64,000 bases of DNA from Achromobacter ruhlandii (GTDB taxonomy: Bacteria > Pseudomonadota > Gammaproteobacteria > Burkholderiales > Burkholderiaceae_B), in assembly GCF_902859695.1 (NCBI RefSeq), contig NZ_CADIJL010000010.1, positions 154,321-218,320 on the forward strand. The letters run 5' to 3'. This document shows, piece by piece, positions 16,127 to 24,417 of the stretch. Both the position numbers and the translations under genes were made by a program. The number at the start of each line of letters is the position of its first letter. Positions within the stretch are counted from its first letter, which is position 1. The notes under the pieces were generated by a model. It was not told where the DNA came from and made no database searches. It saw nothing but the letters and a program-made list of their open reading frames with translations.

Positions 16127-16157
16127 GGCGACGGCCGGCGCCCGCCGGCCTGTCGCC
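16127..16157 (+). terminator. GC-rich hairpin after infA
   Basis: GGCGAC plus GGCCGGCG pair with CGCCGGCC plus GTCGCC, a 14-bp stem with one bulged T and a very tight loop, immediately after the stop. C-rich sequence rather than a U-tract follows, so termination is uncertain; 3'-end protection is equally possible. Confidence 0.45.
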
Positions 16158-16286
16158 CCCCACGGCGGGCGCCTCGCGGGCTTAAACTCGCGCGCGCCAT
16201 GCCGTAGTAATGCGCAAGACCCCGGTTCGTGAAAGAATGGCGCTCCGCCGGCGCCAGGCCCGGCGGAACACGCATGACGCAGCAAG

Positions 16287-16589
16287 ATGGATCTGACACA
16301 GGAACTGAAAGACGCGGCCGACCAGCTTTCCCTGACGCGAAGACGCTTCGCCAAGGGGGAGGAAGGCCTGCGCCTGCTGCATCAATCGCGTGAAGCGTTC
16401 ATCAACAGCCTGCGCAACACCGGCCTGACCTACGCGGAAGCCAAGATCAAGTACGACAACTGCCTGGACGAACAGGAAGTGCAGTTGCACGACATGCTGG
16501 AAAAGATGCGCTACGCCGAGCGCATGCACCAGTACATCCTGCACCGCATCGCGCTGCAGCAGCCGGCCCAGGCCGCCACGCCCGCCTGA
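16287..16589 (+). CDS. Small conserved-looking coiled-coil protein
   Basis: A 100-residue, highly charged helical protein without signal peptide or membrane segment. Predicted helices include LTQELKDAADQLSLTRRRF and LTYAEAKIKYDNCLDEQEVQLHDMLEKMRYAERMHQYIL, with heptad-like spacing. The tail is QQPAQAATPA. I do not recognise a family. Codon use matches neighbouring genes, and the frame is open with a clear ATG, so it is probably real. It converges with the M23 peptidase gene and lies 14 bp from it. Confidence 0.65.
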   Translation: MDLTQELKDAADQLSLTRRRFAKGEEGLRLLHQSREAFINSLRNTGLTYAEAKIKYDNCLDEQEVQLHDMLEKMRYAERMHQYILHRIALQQPAQAATPA

Positions 16590-16602
16590 GGGCCGTGCCC
16601 GC

Positions 16603-17487
16603 TCAGGGCTTGAACGCGCCGATGAAGATGGCGGGATCGACCCGCGCATCGTTCAGGCTGACATTCCAGTGCAGGTGCGGACCGGTGGCCCGGCCCGTGG
16701 CGCCAACCTTGCCCACCACCCCGCCCCGGGCGACCGTGTCGCCCACCTTCACGTCGATCGCCGACATGTGGCAGAACATGCTGACGAAGCCCTGTCCATG
16801 GTCCAGGAACACGGTCTTGCCGTTGAAGAAATAATCCCCCACCAGCGACACCACGCCCGCGGCCGGCGCCTTGATCGGCGTGCCGGCCGGCACCGCGAAA
16901 TCCAGGCCGGAGTGCGGATTGCGCTCTTCGCCGTTGAAGAAGCGGCGCAGCCCGAACGGACTGGACAGCCGGCCGCCGCTGACGGGCCGGTCCAGCAACA
17001 GATTGCTGGGCGTGACGCCGGCGCGATAGGCGCGGTTGGCGGCGCTCTGTTCGGCCATTTCGCGCTCGATGCGCTTCATGTCGTCGGGATCGGGGTTGAC
17101 CTGGCGCGGGTTTTTCAGCGTGATGTGTTGCGCCACGTACTCCTTGGCGCGCACGGTGAACGGCAACTGGCGCGTGCCCGCGCCATCGCGCACGGCTATT
17201 TCCTGCTGGCCGGGCTTGACCGCCAGCGGAATGCCGACCACGGCGATCCATTGCCTGCCATCCTCGCGCACCACCAGCACGCGGCGGTCGCGGTAGGTGA
17301 CCTCGGGCGCCGTCGCGGCGTCGCCCAGCGCCAGCACGGCAACGCCGCCCGGCACCGGCGCATTGAGCTTGCGGCTGATGAAGCCGCCCGGCTGCGCGGC
17401 CGGCGCCTGCTTGGCGCGCGCCGGCAGGGCCAGGCACACAGCCGCCGCGGCCAGGCCCAGCCGCAGCATGTCTCGGCGTTGCGGCAT
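16603..17487 (-). CDS. M23 metallopeptidase (envelope murein hydrolase type)
   Basis: Exported M23/LytM-domain protein of 294 residues from the ATG at 17487; a GTG five codons upstream is possible. The N-terminus MPQRRDMLRLGLAAAAV has a twin-arginine followed by a hydrophobic stretch ending at ARA, consistent with a Tat or Sec signal. A beta-rich N-terminal domain comes first. The peptidase domain has zinc motifs HSGLDFAVPAGTPI (H-x3-D) and GPHLHWNVSLN (HxH) intact, so it is probably an active endopeptidase. The start codon shares a base with the upstream lipoprotein stop (TGATG), suggesting coupled expression. Confidence 0.9.
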   Translation of the reverse strand: MPQRRDMLRLGLAAAAVCLALPARAKQAPAAQPGGFISRKLNAPVPGGVAVLALGDAATAPEVTYRDRRVLVVREDGRQWIAVVGIPLAVKPGQQEIAVRDGAGTRQLPFTVRAKEYVAQHITLKNPRQVNPDPDDMKRIEREMAEQSAANRAYRAGVTPSNLLLDRPVSGGRLSSPFGLRRFFNGEERNPHSGLDFAVPAGTPIKAPAAGVVSLVGDYFFNGKTVFLDHGQGFVSMFCHMSAIDVKVGDTVARGGVVGKVGATGRATGPHLHWNVSLNDARVDPAIFIGAFKP

Positions 17488-17834
17488 CACTGTTGCAGAC
17501 ACAGGTTGGCGGGTTCGATCAGGCTCTGGTCGCGCCGCGCAATACGGGTCGACAGGCGGGCCTCGGTCTTGCCCTTCCAGGTGGTGGTGGTCAGCACCGC
17601 CTCGACGCCCAGGCTGTCCGACTGGATCAGCTCGAAGCCATTGCGCACCGGCTTGCGCTCGAAATTCACGTTCAGGCTTTTCCAGGCGTCGGCCACGCAG
17701 TTGGTGTAGTCCTCGGCCGTGCGCTGGGTCGACCCGTAGAACACCGGATCACGATCGCGGACGTCTTTGACGTTGGCGCAAGCCGACACGGCGAGCACGA
17801 CGGTGGCAAGGGACAAGGCGGTGCGGACCTTCAT
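17487..17834 (-). CDS. Small predicted lipoprotein
   Basis: A 115-residue lipoprotein from the ATG at 17834. The signal peptide MKVRTALSLATVVLAVSAC ends in a lipobox (VSAC). The mature part (VKDVRDRDPVFYGSTQRTAEDYTNCVADAWKSLN) contains two further cysteines that could form a disulfide. No domain is recognised. The coupled M23 gene suggests work at the outer membrane/peptidoglycan interface, but this is context only. A six-codon longer start exists but would push the lysine/arginine n-region away from the N-terminus. Confidence 0.75.
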   Translation of the reverse strand: MKVRTALSLATVVLAVSACANVKDVRDRDPVFYGSTQRTAEDYTNCVADAWKSLNVNFERKPVRNGFELIQSDSLGVEAVLTTTTWKGKTEARLSTRIARRDQSLIEPANLCLQQ

Positions 17835-17873
17835 ATCTGGACTCTCTGGCAATCAATGGAAAGAGGCGGCCAA

Positions 17874-18521
17874 CTATACCGCAGCGTCCGGCGACGGTTG
17901 CGGCCGGCGCGCCGACTTGGGGCGGAAAGCGGCGATGACCTCGGGACGGGTCTCGGCATACGGACCGCCGATCAGGTCGATGCAATAGGGAATGGCGGCG
18001 AAGATGCCCGGCACCAGCACCGAGCCGTCGTCGGCGCGCAGGCCTTCGAGAGTCTCGCGGATCGCCTTGGGCTGGCCCGGCAGGTTGACGATCAGCGCGG
18101 CATGCGATGGCCGTTCGCGGATGACGGCGACCTGCCGCGACAGGATCGCCGTGGGCACGAAGCGCAGGCTGATCTGGCGCATCTGCTCGCCGAAGCCCGG
18201 CATTTCCTTGGTGCCCACCGCCAGCGTGGCCTCGGGCGTCACGTCGCGCCGCGACGGGCCGGTGCCGCCGGTGGTCAGGACCAGGTCGCAGGCGCAGGTG
18301 TCGACCAGCTCGATGAGCGTCTCGGAAATGCGCGCGGCCTCGTCCGGGATCAGCCGGTCCACCGCCTGCCAGGGCGAGGCCAGCGCCCCGCCCAGCCATT
18401 CACGCAGGGCGGGCAGCCCCTGATCCTGGTAGGCGCCGGCCGAGGCGCGGTCGGAGATCGACACCAGGCCGATGATCAGTTCGTCGGGATGGCGGCGGGC
18501 GATGCGGGCGGGAGCGGTCAT
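17874..18521 (-). CDS. mogA: MogA-type molybdopterin adenylyltransferase
   Basis: MogA/MoaB-family enzyme of 215 residues from the ATG at 18521 (MTAPARIARR). It adenylylates molybdopterin before molybdate insertion. Family signatures are IGLVSISDRASAGAYQDQGLPAL, the nucleotide loop LTTGGTGPSRRDVTPEAT, and the C-terminal GGPYAETRP. A 43-codon upstream extension has no family similarity. Molybdenum cofactor is needed by nitrate reductase, a partner of the nitrate transporter encoded near 54 kb, but the genes are not linked. Confidence 0.93.
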   Translation of the reverse strand: MTAPARIARRHPDELIIGLVSISDRASAGAYQDQGLPALREWLGGALASPWQAVDRLIPDEAARISETLIELVDTCACDLVLTTGGTGPSRRDVTPEATLAVGTKEMPGFGEQMRQISLRFVPTAILSRQVAVIRERPSHAALIVNLPGQPKAIRETLEGLRADDGSVLVPGIFAAIPYCIDLIGGPYAETRPEVIAAFRPKSARRPQPSPDAAV

Positions 18522-18722
18522 GGGATACGGGAGCAAAGGAAGTCGGACAAGGGATGCTATCGCATTCTCCGCCGGCCGGCCTGGCGGCGACCGGCCCCGC
18601 GCCTGTGGCAAAAAGGGGAATCCCCGGGTTTGCGCGCTTGTCGCGCTCATGGCGGCTGGCTAACATCCGCTCACATTCTCTTCTTCCACCCCGACCCGCG
18701 CGCCGCGCCTTCCTGGTTTCTC

Positions 18723-19847
18723 ATGTTCACACGCACCCTCGGGCAGCATGCGCTGGCGGCGGCGCTGGCCCTGGCGGTCGCGCTGGCCGCGGGCTGGGGC
18801 GCCTGGCATACGCTGGCGCTGCGCACCGGCCCGGCGCCGGCCGCGGCCACCGGCGTCTATATCCACAACCTCGGCAACACCCTGCAGGACCAGACCCGCA
18901 ACCTGTCGCGGCTGAGCCAGGCGCTGCGCACCGGCGACCGCCTGGTGGTGCTGGGCTCGTCCGAGCTGACCAGCACCGATCTGCGCTTCGTGCCCTACCG
19001 CTTCCTGGCCGACGAACTGCGCATGCCGGTCATGGCCTACGGCCATTCGGGCTTCCAGTCGCTCGGCATGCAACTGGTGCTGGCGGCGCTGGCGGATGAC
19101 CTGTCACCGGCCTCGCGCGTCGTGGTCATGGTGTCGCCCGGCTGGTTCGATGGCGACGGCGGCCTGGGGCCGGATGAATTCCGCGAACACGCCAACCCGC
19201 TGCTGCCGCGCCTGGTGCGCCAGCCCGAAGGCCGCGAACAACTGGCGCGCTGGCTGCGCGACAAGGGCGACGCCCGGGTAGCGTGGTCGATGGCGGCCGA
19301 ACAGGCCTATGTGTTCCGCCAGCGGCTGGTCGACCTGTGGACGCCGGCCCATGCGGCGCCCGCGCCCGAGGCGGAAGCCGAGGGCCCGACGGCCGCGGCC
19401 CGGGTGGTCGACTGGGACGCCCTGGCGCGCGAGGCGCAGGAGGCCGAGCAGACGCAAATGACGCGCAACCGCTACGCCGTGCGCGACGAATTCTTCGATA
19501 AGTACCTGCAGGCGGTGCCGGCCGGCGGCAAGACCGCCTTCCTGCCGCGGCCGCTGACCGGCAAGGACGAATTGCGCGAGCTGGAGGCGCTGATGCGGCT
19601 GCTGCGCAACCATGGTGTCAACGCGCTGTTCGTGATGCAGCCGCTGCACCCGCTGGTGTTCAAGGACCTGGACCGCTTCGGCCCCATCCAGCGCCAGGTC
19701 GACGCGCTGTGCGCGCGCTACGCCATGGCCTGCATGAACATGTACGACGCGCCCTACGAAATCGGCACCCTGCGCGACGTGCAGCACCTGGGCGAACTGG
19801 GCTGGCTGCGGGTCAACCAGCGCATCGCCGAGGTCTTTCGCCCGTGA
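18723..19847 (+). CDS. DltD-like envelope acyltransferase
   Basis: DltD-family protein of 374 residues anchored by one N-terminal membrane segment (about residues 9-30), with the rest periplasmic. The catalytic elements of DltD hydrolase/acyltransferases are present: nucleophile motif VVLGSSELTS (Ser79/Ser80) and a C-terminal Asp352-x-x-His355 in LRDVQHLGELGW. A low-complexity alanine/glutamate insert lies near residues 220-240. DltD moves D-alanine to teichoic acids in Gram-positives, and related proteins act on other polymers in Gram-negatives. No dltA, dltB or dltC is in the window. The tiny membrane gene at 19885 follows after 37 nt. Confidence 0.85.
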   Translation: MFTRTLGQHALAAALALAVALAAGWGAWHTLALRTGPAPAAATGVYIHNLGNTLQDQTRNLSRLSQALRTGDRLVVLGSSELTSTDLRFVPYRFLADELRMPVMAYGHSGFQSLGMQLVLAALADDLSPASRVVVMVSPGWFDGDGGLGPDEFREHANPLLPRLVRQPEGREQLARWLRDKGDARVAWSMAAEQAYVFRQRLVDLWTPAHAAPAPEAEAEGPTAAARVVDWDALAREAQEAEQTQMTRNRYAVRDEFFDKYLQAVPAGGKTAFLPRPLTGKDELRELEALMRLLRNHGVNALFVMQPLHPLVFKDLDRFGPIQRQVDALCARYAMACMNMYDAPYEIGTLRDVQHLGELGWLRVNQRIAEVFRP

Positions 19848-19884
19848 GCCCGGCTCCCCTATCCCCGAACAAGGACACTGCGCG

Positions 19885-20010
19885 ATGAGAAAAACCCTGT
19901 GGCTGTGCCTGCTCTACCTGGGCCTGCTGGCGGTCATGATGATCCAGGCCGACACCTCGGCCAACCTGGGCAAACCGCTGGAAATCGAGTTCCAGTACCA
20001 GAAGTTCTAG
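19885..20010 (+). CDS. 41-residue DltX-like membrane peptide
   Basis: A micropeptide starting MRKTLWLCLLYLGLLAVMMI: a short basic N-terminus, one membrane helix of about 18 residues, then a periplasmic tail ending EIEFQYQKF. DltX-type peptides have the same build: about 45 residues, a single helix and an aromatic C-terminal motif whose tyrosine is proposed to carry the acyl group between the MBOAT protein and DltD. Here Tyr38 sits in F-x-Y-x-x-F. Location right after a DltD-like gene supports the assignment. The ATG is in a good context (AAGGACACTGCGCG upstream). Homology is inferred from layout and motif, not from a search. Confidence 0.65.
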   Translation: MRKTLWLCLLYLGLLAVMMIQADTSANLGKPLEIEFQYQKF

Positions 20011-20101
20011 CTTGCCGCGCCGGCGGCGCTGGCCGCCGGGGGCGGGCGGTCGGTTTGCCGGACACGGGGAACGGCGAAAGTTGCCTGAAGCAACCGGGGA
20101 C

Positions 20102-20122
20102 ATGTCACAAATCTGTAATAAT
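20102..20122 (+). promoter_or_regulatory. Pho box overlapping -10 upstream of pit
   Basis: ATGTCAC-AAAT-CTGTAAT (20102-20119) has 7-4-7 PhoB-box geometry with 5/7 and 6/7 matches to CTGTCAT and the favoured AAAT spacer. The only good -10 candidate, AATAAT (20117-20122), overlaps the box end. PhoB binding would then be more likely to repress than activate, as reported for some rhizobial pit genes. Confidence 0.6.
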
Positions 20123-20153
20123 CTGGGCCTCCGCCGGAACCTCCCCCGCCTCC

Positions 20154-21629
20154 ATGTCCACCCTCTTTCATGGCCTCGACCTCTGGGTTGGCCTCAGCCT
20201 TGCACTGGCCCTGACGTTCGTCCTGGCTTTCGAATTCATCAATGGCTTTCACGACACGGCGAACGCCGTTGCGACGGTCATCTACACCAAGGCCATGCCC
20301 CCGCACCTGGCGGTGGTGCTCTCCGGCATTTTCAACTTCCTCGGCGTGCTGCTGGGCGGCGTGGGCGTGGCCTACGCCATCGTCCACCTGCTGCCGGTGG
20401 AACTGCTGATCAACGTCGATACCGGACGCGGGCTGGCCATGGTGTTCGCCATGCTGGCCGCGGCCATCGCCTGGAACCTGGGCACCTGGTATTTCGGCAT
20501 CCCCGCCTCCAGCTCGCACACGCTGATCGGCTCGATCCTGGGCGTGGGCCTGGCCAATGCGCTGATCACCGACCTGCCGCTGGCCGACGGCGTGAACTGG
20601 GGCAAGGCGATCGACATCGGCGCCTCCCTGGTGGTGTCGCCGGTGGCCGGCTTCCTGGTGGCCGGCGGCCTGCTGCTGGCGCTCAAGCGCTGGCTGCCGC
20701 TGTCGAAGATGCACAAGACGCCCGAGCAGCGCCGCGCCATCGACAACAAGAAGCACCCGCCGTTCTGGAACCGCCTGGTGCTGGTGCTGTCGGCCATGGG
20801 CGTGAGCTTCGTGCACGGGTCGAACGACGGCCAGAAAGGCATCGGCCTGATCATGCTGGTGCTGATCGGCATCGTGCCCGCCAACTTCGTGCTCGACACC
20901 AATAGCACCACCTACCAGATCGAGCGCACGCGCGACGCCGCCACCCACCTGAGCGCGTTCTACCAGCGCAACGAAGCCATGCTGGGCGACTTCCTGGCGC
21001 TCAAGCGCGCCGGCTCCGCCTCGGACCTGCCGCGTAATTTCCGTTGCGATCCGGAATTGACCCTGCCCACCATCGACGCGCTGCAGGCCGACCTGCACGG
21101 CGTCAGCAACTACGCCGACCTGCCCGCCGCCAAGCGCATCGATGTGCGCCGCTACCTGCTGTGCCTGGACGACACCGCCAAGAAGGTGGCGCGCATCGAG
21201 GGCCTGCCGGCACGCGAGCGCACCGACCTGCAACGCCTGCGCGCCGACCTGACCGCCACCACCGAGTACGCGCCCTTCTGGGTGATCGTGGCGGTGGCCC
21301 TGGCGCTGGGCGCCGGCACCATGGTCGGCTGGCGCCGCGTGGTGCTGACGGTGGGCGAAAAAATCGGCAAGCAGGGCATGACCTACGCCCAGGGCATGTC
21401 GGCGCAGCTGACCGCGGTCGGCGCCATCGGCCTGGCCAACGTCTTCAGCCTGCCGGTGTCCACCACCCACGTGCTGTCGTCCGGCGTGGCCGGCACCATG
21501 ATCGCCAACAAGAGCGGCCTGCAGGGCGGCACGGTGCGCAACATCCTGCTGGCCTGGATCCTGACCCTGCCCGCCTCGATGCTGCTGGCGGCCGGCCTGT
21601 TCTGGGTCGGGGTGCAGATCGCCGGCTGA
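20154..21629 (+). CDS. pit: PiT-family low-affinity phosphate transporter
   Basis: Integral membrane phosphate/proton (or metal-phosphate) symporter of 491 residues, close to E. coli PitA length. Both PiT signature halves are seen: FINGFHDTANAVATVIYTKAM near residue 25 and SFVHGSNDGQKGIGLIMLVL near 220, plus SSSHTLIGSILGVGLANAL and SLPVSTTHVLSSGVAGTM. About ten hydrophobic segments are interrupted by a hydrophilic cytoplasmic domain around residues 245-375. The ATG at 20154 was chosen because the longer frame has no membrane character upstream. Confidence 0.95.
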   Translation: MSTLFHGLDLWVGLSLALALTFVLAFEFINGFHDTANAVATVIYTKAMPPHLAVVLSGIFNFLGVLLGGVGVAYAIVHLLPVELLINVDTGRGLAMVFAMLAAAIAWNLGTWYFGIPASSSHTLIGSILGVGLANALITDLPLADGVNWGKAIDIGASLVVSPVAGFLVAGGLLLALKRWLPLSKMHKTPEQRRAIDNKKHPPFWNRLVLVLSAMGVSFVHGSNDGQKGIGLIMLVLIGIVPANFVLDTNSTTYQIERTRDAATHLSAFYQRNEAMLGDFLALKRAGSASDLPRNFRCDPELTLPTIDALQADLHGVSNYADLPAAKRIDVRRYLLCLDDTAKKVARIEGLPARERTDLQRLRADLTATTEYAPFWVIVAVALALGAGTMVGWRRVVLTVGEKIGKQGMTYAQGMSAQLTAVGAIGLANVFSLPVSTTHVLSSGVAGTMIANKSGLQGGTVRNILLAWILTLPASMLLAAGLFWVGVQIAG

Positions 21630-21636
21630 CCTTGGT

Positions 21637-21665
21637 CCGGCCGGGCGGACCATCTGCCCGGCCGG
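21637..21665 (+). terminator. hairpin after pit
   Basis: A perfect 10-bp stem CCGGCCGGGC / GCCCGGCCGG with a 9-nt loop begins 8 nt after the pit stop. No U-tract follows, so this is a candidate terminator or 3' stabiliser only. Confidence 0.45.
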
Positions 21666-21727
21666 CGCAACACTGTGGCTACCGCGCAGGGCTATGCCCG
21701 GCGCGCAGGCGCCTCTACGATGGCGCC

Positions 21728-22375
21728 ATGGCTACCCCTTCCCCCATCCTGCATTACATCTACGACCCGCTCTGCGGCTGGTGCTATGGCGCCGCGCCGC
21801 TGGTGCAGGCCGCCCGCGGCATCAGCGGCCTGACGATCGAGGCCCATGGCGGCGGCATGATGACCGGCGGCAACCGCCAGCCCGTCACCGAGGCGTTGCG
21901 CCGTTACGTCATGCCGCACGACGAACGCATCGCCAGCCTCACTGGCCAGGTGTTCGGCCCGGACTATTTCGACGGCCTGCTGCGCGACAGCGGCGCGGTG
22001 TTCGACTCGGCGCCGCCGACCACCGCCATCCTGGCCGCGCAGGCGCTGGCGGGCCGCGGCCTGGACCTGCTGCACCGGCTGCAGCAGGCCCATTACATCG
22101 AAGGCCGGCGCATCGCCGATCCCGCCGAGCTGCGCCGCCTGGCGGTGGAGATCGGGCTGGACGAGGCGGCCTTCCAGGCCGCCTATGCCGCCACCGAGGG
22201 CGCGGCCACCGAGCGCCACATCGCGCAGAGCCGCGAATGGCTCGCGCGGGTTCGGGGCTCGGGCTTCCCGACGTTGGCGCTGGAACGGGACGGCGTCTTT
22301 GCGCTGCTGGAACCCGCCCGCTTCCTGGGCCGCCCGTTGCAATGGCAGGCGGACCTGCGCCAGCGCCTGACGTGA
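21728..22375 (+). CDS. DsbA-family (2-hydroxychromene isomerase-like) protein
   Basis: Cytoplasmic thioredoxin-fold protein of 215 residues; no signal peptide. The active-site CxxC is CGWC in YIYDPLCGWCYGAAPL near residue 15, followed by the helical DsbA insertion (AAQALAGRGLDLLHRLQQAHYIEGRRI) and a cis-Pro-like GFPTLAL near residue 180. This DPLCxWC subgroup is annotated as DsbA-family protein or FrnE-like. Substrates are unknown. It converges with the GST gene, whose stop lies 1 bp away. Confidence 0.9.
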   Translation: MATPSPILHYIYDPLCGWCYGAAPLVQAARGISGLTIEAHGGGMMTGGNRQPVTEALRRYVMPHDERIASLTGQVFGPDYFDGLLRDSGAVFDSAPPTTAILAAQALAGRGLDLLHRLQQAHYIEGRRIADPAELRRLAVEIGLDEAAFQAAYAATEGAATERHIAQSREWLARVRGSGFPTLALERDGVFALLEPARFLGRPLQWQADLRQRLT

Positions 22376-22990
22376 TCAGGCCTCGCCGATGTCGCCGTCG
22401 CGCTGCAGCGCGCGGTGCATCGCCGGACGCGCCGCCAGCCGTTCGGCATAGGCCGAGAACACCGGATTCTCGGCGATCAGCTTCACCTGCATCATGAACT
22501 GCAGGGCGCCGCCCAGCACGATGTCGACGGCGCTGAACTGCTCGCCCAGGAAATACGCGCGCGACTGCAGCACGCGGGTCACGACCTGCTCGACCTCGTC
22601 GGCCGAGCCCCATCCCATCGAGCCCTGCTGGTGCGCCGTCTTGAAGGCGCGTTCCGTCATGGCCGGCTCGAACACGCCGGTGGAATAGGCCAGCCAGGTC
22701 AGGTAGGGGCCGCGCTGCGGATCGCCCACCACGGGGCCCAGGCCCGCCTGCGGATACAGGTCGGTCAGGTAGAGCGCGATGGCGGGGGTCTCGAACACAG
22801 GCACCCCATCGTGCACCAGCGCCGGCACCTTGCCATGCGGGTGGATGTCGATGTAATCGGGCGGGATGTGGCCGGAACCGTCGCGGCGGCGGATCGACAC
22901 CATCTCGGTGTCGTAGGGCACGCCCAGCTCTTCCAGCAGCCAGAGGATGCGGAACGAGCGCGAGCGCGGCGCGTGATAGAGGGTCAGCAT
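22376..22990 (-). CDS. Glutathione S-transferase
   Basis: GST of 204 residues. The thioredoxin-like N-terminal domain begins MLTLYHAPRSRSFRILWLLEELG (Ser/Arg near residues 10-12 probably contact glutathione). It includes HPHGKVPAL with the cis-Pro and FETPAIALYLTDLYP, then an all-helical C-terminal domain with FSAVDIVLGGAL. It resembles the bacterial Gst-like branch used in general detoxification. No substrate can be assigned. It stands alone between the DsbA-like and cbpM genes. Confidence 0.92.
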   Translation of the reverse strand: MLTLYHAPRSRSFRILWLLEELGVPYDTEMVSIRRRDGSGHIPPDYIDIHPHGKVPALVHDGVPVFETPAIALYLTDLYPQAGLGPVVGDPQRGPYLTWLAYSTGVFEPAMTERAFKTAHQQGSMGWGSADEVEQVVTRVLQSRAYFLGEQFSAVDIVLGGALQFMMQVKLIAENPVFSAYAERLAARPAMHRALQRDGDIGEA

Positions 22991-23085
22991 GGGCGGTCTC
23001 CTGGGGCCGGGGCGCGGCCCTGGCGGTCATTGTGCCGCAGGCCGCCCCACCGGGGCCAGCACTGTCCCCGACCGCCGCGCGTTTC

Positions 23086-23400
23086 CTATTCGTCGGCGCC
23101 CAGCGCGCGCAGTTGCGCTTTCAGGCGGCGCACTTCCTGGCTCAGGTCCAGGATCAGGGCAACCGCGTCCAGGCCGGCGCCGAAGTCTCGCTCCAGGCGG
23201 CGCGCGTGCAGCGCGCGCTGCAGGTCGACACTGTAGAAGCGCCACTCGGCCGGGCGCTGACCGCTGGCGTCGACAATGCCGACCTCGACCAATTGCGCGA
23301 CCCATTCGACCTCGGCGCCGCAGGCGCGGGCCAGTTCGTCGGCGCTGAGCGGTTGCGACTTGCCCACCACGGTGGCGCTGCTGATGACGACTTTCTTCAT
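23086..23400 (-). CDS. cbpM: CbpM, modulator of CbpA
   Basis: A 104-residue MerR-like helical protein that binds the J-domain of CbpA and inhibits it. Visible features: an N-terminal helix-turn-helix-like segment (LSADELARACGAEVEWVAQLVEVGIVD), WRFYSVDLQRALHARRLERDF, and a C-terminal coiled coil (ILDLSQEVRRLKAQLRAL). It begins 2 nt after the cbpA stop, the canonical cbpA-cbpM order. Confidence 0.92.
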   Translation of the reverse strand: MKKVVISSATVVGKSQPLSADELARACGAEVEWVAQLVEVGIVDASGQRPAEWRFYSVDLQRALHARRLERDFGAGLDAVALILDLSQEVRRLKAQLRALGADE

Positions 23401-23402
23401 GA

Positions 23403-24350
23403 TCAGACCCCCAGGTGGCGCCGCGGGTTGAACGGCAGATCTTGCTGCATCTTGCGGTAGGCCTCCTTGGCCGCTTCGGTGTCGGCCGGCGGCAACGCCA
23501 GTTCAAGCACCAGGTACAGGTCGCCGGGCGGATCGCCCGGGATGCCGCGGCCGCGCAGCCGCAGCTTGCGGCCGTTGCCGGACCCGGCGGGCACCGACAC
23601 CTCGACCGTGCCGCCCGGCGTCGGCGCATTGACCTTGGCGCCCAGCGCCGCTTCCCAGGGCGCTACCGGCAGCGTCATGTACAGGTCGCGGCCTTCGGCG
23701 CGGTAGCGGGGATGCGGCTTGAAGCGCACCTCCAGGTAGAGGTCGCCGTTCTCGCCGCCGCCGTAGCCCGGCATGCCCTGCCCGGCCAGGCGGATGAACT
23801 GGCCTTCGCGCACGCCCGGCGGAATCCGCACGCTGAGCGTGCGGGTCTGCATCTGCGGGCGACCGTGGTCGTCGACCTGCATGGAGCGCAGGCTGATGTC
23901 GCGGGTGGCGCCTTTCAGCGCGTCTTCCAGGTCGACCTCGATCGCGGCGTGATGGTCGTCGCCGCGCGCGCGGAATTCCTGCTCGTGGCCCGAGGCCGGC
24001 CCGCGGCGGCCGCGGCCGCCAAACAGCGACGAGAAGAACTCGCTGAACTGGGCCTCTTCGCCCGACGCCGGGCCGCGGTGGAACTCGAAGCCCTCATCCC
24101 AGCCCGGCGGCGGCTGGAACCCTCCGCCCGGCGACACGCCGGCCGCGAGATTGTCATAGGCCTCGCGCTTTTCCTTGTCGCGCAGCACGTCGTAGGCTTC
24201 GTTGACGTCGCGCATGCGCGCCTCGGCGTCGCTTTCCTTGCTGACGTCGGGGTGGTATTTGCGGGCGAGCTTGCGGTAGGAGCGCCGGATTTCGTCTTCG
24301 GAGGCGCCGCGCTCCACACCAAGAATGCTGTAGTAGTCCTTGAACTCCAT
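23403..24350 (-). CDS. cbpA: CbpA, DnaJ-type co-chaperone
   Basis: Class B J-protein of 315 residues from the ATG at 24350 (MEFKDYYSILGV); an ATG four codons upstream is possible. The J-domain (residues 1-70) has the HPD motif in YRKLARKYHPDVSKESDAEAR. A Gly/Phe-rich linker follows (GGGFQPPPGWDEGFEF, FFSSLFGGRGRRG). Two beta-barrel client domains (TRTLSVRIPPGVREGQFIRLAGQG, NGDLYLEVRF) complete the fold; no zinc-finger cysteines are present. It stimulates DnaK. An RpoH-like promoter lies about 70 nt upstream. Confidence 0.95.
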   Translation of the reverse strand: MEFKDYYSILGVERGASEDEIRRSYRKLARKYHPDVSKESDAEARMRDVNEAYDVLRDKEKREAYDNLAAGVSPGGGFQPPPGWDEGFEFHRGPASGEEAQFSEFFSSLFGGRGRRGPASGHEQEFRARGDDHHAAIEVDLEDALKGATRDISLRSMQVDDHGRPQMQTRTLSVRIPPGVREGQFIRLAGQGMPGYGGGENGDLYLEVRFKPHPRYRAEGRDLYMTLPVAPWEAALGAKVNAPTPGGTVEVSVPAGSGNGRKLRLRGRGIPGDPPGDLYLVLELALPPADTEAAKEAYRKMQQDLPFNPRRHLGV

Positions 24351-24417
24351 TTCCCAGCCCATGGTAAGGGTTGCAGCCAAAGGCGGCTCGCGCCGGATTC
24401 GGCCCTGAATGGAAAGA

